NCBI RefSeq assembly: GCF_033807575.1
Contig: NC_084726.1
Coordinates: 12,524,001 to 12,588,000 of the forward strand
Reading direction: 5' to 3'
From: Cydia pomonella
Lineage: Eukaryota; Arthropoda; Insecta; Lepidoptera; Tortricidae
DNA length: 64,000 nt
In this document: positions 59,246-64,000 of the stretch, one piece after another
How positions within the stretch are numbered: position 1 is the stretch's first letter
Layout of the letters: the number at the start of each line of letters is the position of its first letter
Made by a program: the position numbers and the translations under genes
Notes under the pieces: generated by a model
Seen by the model: the letters and a program-made list of their open reading frames with translations, nothing else
Databases searched by the model: none
What the model was told of the DNA's origin: nothing

Positions 59246-60210
59246 CGAGGCTTTGCTCCGTGGTCGTTAGTGCTAGAAAGCTGAAATTTGGCATGGATAT
59301 ATAAATCAATAAAGCCGACAAAGTCGTACAATAAAATCTAAAAATGTAATTTTTTTTAGGGTATCTCCCCTACACGTAAAGTGGGGGTGAATTTTTTTTT
59401 TCGCTTCAACCCTAGAGTGTGGGGTATCGTTGGAAAGGTCTTTCAAAACTAATAGGGGTTTTCAAGAAACATTTTTTGATAAAGTGAATATATTTGGAGA
59501 TAATCGCTCCGAAAGAAAAAAAAATGTGTCCCCCCCCCTCTAACTTTTGAACCATAGGTCCAAAAAATATGAAAAAAATTGTGGAAGTAGAGCTTAAGAA
59601 AGACATTAAATGAAAACTATAGCGGACATGATCAGTTAAGCTGTTTTCGAGTTATCGCAAAAAGTTTTCCCTTCATAGTAAAAAGACTTACTTTAATTAG
59701 GTACTGATTATGCAAATTTGCCTATTTGTTTAACTCGGGTGAAAGGTACTATTTACTACACTTTAAGCTCCAGTTTAGCTTATTGTGACGGAAGAGTAAC
59801 TACGGAACCCTACACTGAGCGTGGCCCGACATGCTCTTGGCCGGTTATTATTGTTAGTAGTTCCTAGTAGTAACTAATAAGTATCCAGTAGCACGGGCCA
59901 CAATCTCTCTGATTTGCCTTAAGGTTGACTGGTAGAGAATGCCTTTGGCATTAAGTTCGCTTTTTGTACGATATGCTTTCTTTTGTGCAGTAAAGCTCTA
60001 TAAAGCTTTATGTTCCAGGGGAAAGACTGAAAAATGGTCAGGCAACACGCTCGGTTTCCGCCCTCTCTCCCCTCCCGCCAAACCTTTGGACGATCAGATC
60101 AACGTGATGATCCTCGCGTTGGACTCCGCGCCTCGGAGCGGCTTCATCAGACTCATGCCGGAGAGCTGGAAGGTCATTAACGAGGAGTTGAAGGCTACGG
60201 TCATGGAAGG
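55617..60210 (+). CDS. DUF229 family protein, copy B (5' part, six exons; continues beyond the window)
   Basis: Exons 55617-55729 (ATG at 55626), 56816-56902, 57365-57379 (15-nt microexon), 57584-57737, 58419-58612 and 60019-60210; 746 coding nt, 248 codons, all phases consistent. The N-terminus MFRKRWYVLIAAG... is a basic then hydrophobic signal-anchor (about residues 7-20), so the product is likely a type II membrane or secretory-pathway protein. An acidic EDDDELLDLD linker, then a Cys-containing domain (GTGCKIPKLDPYSDD, LKCKGQDWVKC) and the start of the phosphatase-like domain (VMILALDSAPR) follow. The next expected exon (equivalent of 3818-3970) is absent up to 64000, so the following intron exceeds 3.7 kb and holds the satellite. 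It could be a broken copy if the rest does not exist to the right. Confidence 0.85.
56285..56530 (+). pseudogene. LINE RT C-terminal fragment in copy B intron 1
   Basis: Frame 56247-56531 contains YCTSLYTCSLW, RIQYNNALRVLMRLPRFCSA and SGMFAEACVDCFID. YNNALRxLMxLPRxCSASGMFA is a recurring C-terminal stretch in insect non-LTR elements. No RT core present. Confidence 0.7.
56570..56685. repeat. Degenerate CATTCC-type hexanucleotide repeat
   Basis: CCCATTTGCATTTTCTTTCC, CATTCACATTCGCATTCCCA and so on: 6-bp steps of CATTYC in copy B intron 1. Confidence 0.85.
56816..56902 (+). CDS. DUF229 copy B, exon 2 (acidic linker)
   Basis: Acceptor TTTATAG ends at 56815, donor GTAAGT at 56903. Reads SDVSGAPYEPLLNSMEDDDE then LLDLDINN. 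Low-complexity acidic stem between membrane anchor and folded domain. Phase 2 on both sides. Confidence 0.78.
56955..57062 (-). repeat. Dispersed repeat (same family), fragment in copy B intron
   Basis: ATCGCTGACTGTACTTCTCT, CTACTAATAGTTATCGAGAC, then a break; about 100 bp of the family's end. Confidence 0.6.
57090..57275 (+). pseudogene. LINE RT C-terminal scrap in DUF229 copy B intron
   Basis: Frame from 57095: RKIMNIRWSDEVRNTEVLRR, AKVGGIEAYLKRRQLRWCGH and VWRMAEERVANLLYSMDMDT. The LRWCGHVxRM motif is the hallmark C-terminal region of RTE-like insect LINEs. Under 200 bp, between exon 2 and the microexon. Confidence 0.78.
57365..57379 (+). CDS. DUF229 copy B, 15-nt microexon
   Basis: Fifteen bases encoding TAIIE between an acceptor (T-rich tract then CAG at 57362-57364) and donor GTAAGT at 57380. 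It is phase 2 on both sides, so inclusion adds exactly five residues and skipping keeps the frame (NNR joined to FLERK). Inferred from signals and frame only. Confidence 0.6.
57584..57737 (+). CDS. DUF229 copy B, exon 4
   Basis: Acceptor TGTAATAG ends at 57583, donor GTGAGT at 57738. Reads FLERKLQNVLKSDKGTGCKI, then PKLDPYSDDLAWSYKKLEP and CKGQDWVKCY. The GC-(I)P-L-P and C-x-G-x-DWV pattern matches the Cys-bearing region before the catalytic domain in DUF229. Confidence 0.85.
57918..57985 (+). mobile_element. tRNA-derived SINE, type 1, head fragment
   Basis: GATCGGTCTGGCCTAGTGGG ... CCTATGAAGTCGATGCTCC in a copy B intron. Head only. Confidence 0.65.
58419..58612 (+). CDS. DUF229 copy B, exon 5
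   Basis: Acceptor AATTTTAG ends at 58418. Reads HSKCHVVDSILDTHTNIQCK, YRNIIYKGDFCYNV and VNVSCTGTLSS. Two candidate donors sit four bases apart (GT at 58609 and 58613); only GTAAGT at 58613 preserves the frame into 60019, so the end is placed at 58612. Confidence 0.84.
59104..59845 (-). repeat. GGTTCCGTA-family repeat with expanded (TCTG)n
   Basis: On + starts TAGGGTTCCGTAGCCAAATG, contains a long TGTC/TCTG run (59157-59244), a GTGTGGGGTATCGTTGGAAA block, poly-C GTGTCCCCCCCCCT and ends GACATGCTCTTGGCCGG. In a copy B intron. Confidence 0.85.
59157..59244. repeat. (TCTG)n microsatellite
   Basis: About 21 tetranucleotide units of GTCT inside a GGTTCCGTA-family repeat, expanded from the CCGTCTGTCTGTCCG seen in relatives. 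Confidence 0.97.
59918..59999 (+). repeat. LINE 3' end abutting copy B exon 6
   Basis: CCTTAAGGTTGACTGGTAGA ... GGCATTAAGTTCGCTTTTTG ... CTTTTGTGCAGTAAAGCTC. It ends about 20 bp before the exon; the acceptor pyrimidine tract may lie partly in the repeat. Confidence 0.68.
60019..60210 (+). CDS. DUF229 copy B, exon 6 (duplicate of 2427-2618)
   Basis: Acceptor TGTTCCAG ends at 60018, donor GTAACG at 60211. Reads EKWSGNTLGFRPLSPPAKP then VMILALDSAPRSGFIRLMP and ends ATVMEG. Nearly identical to copy A's exon, but both flanking introns differ. A LINE-tail repeat (about 59918-59999) abuts it on the left. Confidence 0.88.
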
Positions 60211-60499
60211 GTAACGATACAACAATACTGTTAATGTATTCTGTTGTATTAGTTTATAAGACTATTAGCATACTTAATGGTCCTGACACGATTTACTTCA
60301 TAAAATCTCATTTTGACTCTTGGGAGAAACTTTACACCTCCAAATCTTATTAGTACTCTTACTCTGACATTGGGGACCTTTAACATCTCAAAATTTAATA
60401 AGTATATTGTTAACCATAGAGACTAAATATCTCTGCTATATTGTAGTAATTATTGTTGTTTTTATTATAATGTACTTTATTTACGGCTGTTGTTGTCCT

Positions 60500-60548
60500 A
60501 AATATCAATAAAAAAATAAAAAAATAAATAAATAAATAAATAAATAAA
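60500..60548. repeat. (AAAT)n run with AATAAA-like start
   Basis: CAATAAAAAAATAAAAAAAT then AAATAAATAAATAAATAAAT. Probably the tail of another decayed LINE 3' end (about 60400-60548). Confidence 0.8.
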
Positions 60549-61424
60549 AATGTAATATGTGGAACCAGGGATTAGGCTATTGTAATTATTCTTAATGTTG
60601 CTATGATTTTTTTTAAGTCACTGTATAATGTAATTGTAAATTGTTTATTGACTTGTAAAAGAGCTCTTAAGAGTCCTTATTCCTACAGACGAGCGTATTT
60701 TGTAAAATGCTTCCTTTTTCATTAAAGATTACGACGTAACTATTAGTATTTATTCAAAAACTGGTAACGTACTTAAATAATCGTTTCCTAAACTAGCGGC
60801 TCCAACAGTTCAAATTTTCATTTTCTCTTTTAAACCTCTTTTTTAATGAGGTTTTTTGGGAGTCTTTTCCAAATTTTGCAGTGAGATGTGGCGTTTCGGT
60901 TCTCAATTTTGCTATAAACAAGAATCATTTGGTACATGAATGACTACAATTTGATTCAACATATCTCGTACGAGGGGCTGGAATGATTAACAATCGAAGA
61001 TTCATTTGAAAAAACTGATAAAATACCTTCCGAGTTTTCTTCATTTTTTTGGCGAAAACAGGGTTTTATTATATTTTATTTCCGCAAATTGTACGCATAT
61101 TTTGCTTTAAAAATAATATTATAGCAAACTGTAACTTTATGTTAACCTATAAAAAAAAAATCGTAACTATGGGACCTACATTGCCGTAAATTTATATTTT
61201 TTTAAAACACGTATAAATCACGCAGCAGCGACGCCCCGCTCTCAGTCCGCGCGGAGCGCGCTTAGAGGACGGACCTGTGCTCGATTGTCAGGCATTCGTT
61301 GCGATCGTAATCAGCTACGGAGTTCCGAGAAGTGCTATATACTGCGATTAGAAAATCTTAATAAAAGTTCATTTTTCACAGTATGCCTAACAGACTCGCT
61401 TATTGATGGATTTTCAGTGTTACT
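60549..61424. other. Copy B intron, no gene seen
   Basis: AT-rich; no match to the next expected DUF229 exon (equivalent of 3818-3970). A GC-rich patch at 61220-61330 (CGCTCTCAGTCCGCGCGGAG) is unassigned. Confidence 0.5.
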
Positions 61425-61620
61425 TTTTTTTTAATACTAAGTCGGTGGCAAACAAGCATACGGCCCGCATATGTACGCCTGCAACTCCAGAGGAGTTACA
61501 TGCGCGTTGCCGACCCTAACCCCCTCCCGCCCCTCGTTGAGCTCTGGCAACCTTACTCACCGGCAGGAACACAACACTATGAGTAAGGTCTAGTGTTATT
61601 TGGCTGCGATTTTCTGAAAA
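61425..61620 (+). repeat. Dispersed repeat, CGTCGGTGGC family, internal deletion
   Basis: TTTTTTTTTAATACTAAGTCGG ... ACGGCCCGC, then directly ATATGTACGCCTGCAACTCC (about 25 bp lost) ... CACAACACTATGAGTAAGGT ... TGCGATTTTCTG. Ends about 45 bp before the satellite. Confidence 0.83.
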
Positions 61621-61665
61621 ACGCATTTTCACTTGAAATTACGTTAGGGTTTGCATTATTATTTT

Positions 61666-64000
61666 TGACCCGGATGAAGTTCTCATGATGGAGTCAGGAG
61701 TTGGTCACCAGAACTCCTAATCTACTAATTATAATCCCATCGTGTTTGGGCTCAAGAGATTTGCCCTGACGAACACCATCGATCTAGATGAGGTCCAGGG
61801 TCTCATGATGGAGTCAGGAGTTGGTCACTAGAACTCCTAATCTACTCATTATAATTCCATCGTGTTTGGGCTCAACAGAGTTGCCCTGATGAGCACCTTC
61901 AATCTAGATGAGGTCCAGGGTCTCATGATGGAGTCAGGAGCTGGTCACCAGAACTCCTAATCTACTCATCATAACTCCATCGTGTTTGGGTTCAATAGAG
62001 TTGCCCTGACGAGCACCATCAATCTAGATGAGGTCCAGGGTCTCATGATGGAGTCAGGAGCTGGTCACCAGAACTCCTAATCTACTCATCATAACTCCAT
62101 CGTGTTTGGGCTCAATAGATTTGCCCTGATGAACACCATCGATCTAGATGAGGCCCAGGGTCTCATGATGGAGTCAGGAGTTGGTCACCAGAACTCCTAA
62201 ACTACTCATCATAACCTCATCGTGTTCGGGCTCAATAGATTTGCCCTGACGAGCATCATCAATCTAGATAAAGTCCAGGGTCTCATGATGGAGTCAGGAG
62301 TTGGTCACTAGAACTCCTAATCTACTCATTATAATTCCAACGTGTTTGGGCTCAAAAGATTTGCCCTGATGAGCACCATCGATCTAGATGAGGTCCAGGG
62401 TCTCATGATGGAGTCAGGAGTTGGTCACCAGAACTCCTACTCTACTCATCATAACTCCATCGTGTTTGGGCTCAATAGAGTTGCCCTGACGAGCACCTTC
62501 AATCTAGATGAGGTCCAGGGTCTCATGATGGAGTCAGGAGCTGGTCACCAGAACTCCTAATCTACTCATCATAACTCCATCGTGTTTGGGTTCAATAGAG
62601 TTGCCCTGACGAGCACCATCAATCTAGATGAGGTCCAGGGTCTCATGATGGAGTCAGGAGCTGGTCACCAGAACTCCTAATCTACTCATCATAACTCCAT
62701 CGTGTTTGGGCTCAATAGATTTGCCCTGATGAACACCATCGATCTAGATGAGGCCCAGGGTCTCATGATGGAGTCAGGAGTTGGTCACCAGAACTCCTAA
62801 TCTACTCATCATAACTCCATCGTGTTTGGGCTCAATAGATTTGCCCTGATGAACACCATCGATCTAGATGAGGTCCAGGGTCTCATGATGGAGTCAGGAG
62901 TTGGTCACCAGAACTCCTAAACTACTCATCATAACCTCATCGTGTTTGGGCTCAATAGATTTGCCCTGACGAGCATCATCAATCTAGATAAAGTCCAGGG
63001 TCTCATGATGGAGTCAGGAGTTGGTCACTAGAACTCCTAATCTACTCATTATAATTCCAACGTGTTTGGGCTCAAAAGATTTGCCCTGACGAGCACCATC
63101 GATCTAGATGAGGTCCAGGGTCTCACGATGGAGTCAGGAGTTGGTCACCAGAACTCCTAATCTACTCATCATAACTCCATCGTGTATGGGCTCAATAGAG
63201 TTGCCCTGACGAGCACCATCAATCTAGATCAGGTCCAGGGTCTCATGATGGACTCAGGAGTTGATCACCAGAACTCCTAGTCTATTCATCATAACTCCAT
63301 CGTGTTTGGGCTCAAAAGATTTGCCCTGACGAGTACCATCGATCTAGATTAAGTCGAGGGTCTCATGATGGACTCAGTAGTTGGTCACCAGAACTCCTAA
63401 TCTATTCATCATAATGGTAATTTGATGGTGCTTGTCGGAGTAAATCTATTGAGCCCAAACACGATGGAGTTATGATAAATAGATTACGAGTTCTGGTGAC
63501 CAACTCCTGACTCCATCATGAGACCCTGGACTTCATCTAGATCGATGGTACTCGTCAGGGCAAATCTTTTGAGCCCAAACTCGATGGAATTATAATGAGT
63601 AGATTAGGAGTTCTAGTGACCAACTCCTGACTCCATCATGAGACCCTGAACATCATCTAGATTGATGGTGCTCGTGAGGGCAAATCTATTGAGCCCAAAC
63701 ACGATGGAGTTATGATGAGTAGATTAGGAATTATGGTGACCAACTCCTGACTCCATCATGAGACCCTGGACTTCATCTAGATCGATGGTACTCGTCAGGG
63801 CAAATCTTTTGAGCCCAAACACGATGGAATTATAATGAGTAGATTAGGAGTTCTAGTGACCAACTCCTGACTTCATCATGAGACCCTGGACTTCATTTAG
63901 ATCGATGGTACTCGTCAGGGCAAATCTATTGAGCCCAAACACGATGGAGTTATGATGAGTAGATTAGGAATTATGGTGACCAACTCCTGTCTCCATCATG
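61666..64000. repeat. 120-bp satellite array with internal inversion
   Basis: Unit of exactly 120 bp, visible because every second 60-base line repeats. About 14.5 units run + from about 61681 to 63415; after an unmatched joint of a few bases the unit continues as its reverse complement from about 63424 to the window end (about 4.8 units). Landmarks in each unit: TCATGATGGAGTCAGGAG, GAACTCCTAATCTACTCAT, CGTGTTTGGGCTCAA and ATCTAGATGAGGTCCAGGG. Register is kept with almost no indels. Blocks around 61801-62160 recur at 62401-62760 (600-bp step) and 62161-62400 at 62881-63120 (720-bp step), showing unit-by-unit growth; the inverted half alternates two variants (240-bp step). Confidence 0.95.
63410..63430. 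other. Inversion junction inside the 120-bp satellite
   Basis: The + array stops after TCTATTCATCATAA (ending 63415) and the reverse-complement array starts near 63424 with GATGGTGCTTGTC. The two arms join at different points of the unit, so this is a rearrangement junction and not a simple palindrome of one unit. Confidence 0.85.

Noticed and set aside
59103..59331. Thr-Asp-Arg-Gln repeat frames on the minus strand
   Set aside because: Translation of a (TCTG)n microsatellite within a dispersed repeat.
62342..62560. Repetitive reading frame across the satellite (MFGLKRFALM... DEVQGLMMESG...)
   Set aside because: The 120-bp unit is 40 codons, so any frame repeats in register. Nearly every other unit has TAA or TAG at the same place (GAACTCCTAA). 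The frame is open only because one unit reads CCTAC. Not a gene.

Overview
This is eukaryotic, AT-rich, repeat-dense genomic DNA from an insect, most probably a moth (Lepidoptera). Three things point there: GT-AG spliced coding exons of a conserved arthropod membrane-enzyme family, several kinds of tRNA-derived SINE, and crowds of MITEs and non-LTR retrotransposon fragments that I recognise from lepidopteran genomes. The species cannot be fixed from sequence alone. There are no rRNA genes, no convincing functional tRNA, and no operons or CRISPR.

Protein-coding content. The only cellular genes I can support are two same-strand paralogues of the DUF229 family (alkaline-phosphatase/sulfatase-like fold), each cut by a window edge. 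Copy A (2427-11144, +) is the 3' part: nine exons with consistent splice phases ending at TGA 11142-11144. Copy B (55617-60210, +) is the 5' part: six exons from an ATG at 55626 with a signal-anchor, including a 15-nt microexon, running off the right edge. The exon at 2427-2618 in A and the one at 60019-60210 in B are the same exon (both 192 bp, 8 differences that I count), while flanking introns are unrelated. This is therefore a tandem gene duplication, not an alternative exon. Joined end to end the family layout would be roughly 670 residues, normal for DUF229.

Between the two genes (about 11.1-55.6 kb) I found no host gene. The stretch is a graveyard of mobile elements: a 5'-truncated CR1-like LINE with an intact-looking RT frame (27.4-29.7 kb), an RNase H-bearing LINE (37.8-40.1 kb) nested with a SINE inside a 4.4-kb element with 28-bp terminal inverted repeats (36248-40640), RTE-like fragments, tRNA-derived SINEs, and many hairpin MITEs. 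Several MITEs have exact target-site duplications that I could read directly: 8-bp (hAT type) at 317-496, 17702-17823, 18516-18688 and 25947-26090; TA with CAGT termini (Tc1/mariner type) at 13229, 13586, 16473 and 45313.

Right end. From about 61.67 kb to the edge lies a 120-bp tandem satellite, about 14.5 units in + orientation, then an inversion near 63.42 kb and about 4.8 units in the opposite orientation. The unit resembles an internal part of a dispersed repeat present at 34.5-34.8 kb and 48.8-49.1 kb, suggesting a satellite born from a transposon fragment. It lies in what should be an intron of copy B.

Limits: all element boundaries are by eye; family names come from motif recognition, not searches; exon models rest on splice signals, frame and family resemblance without transcript data.
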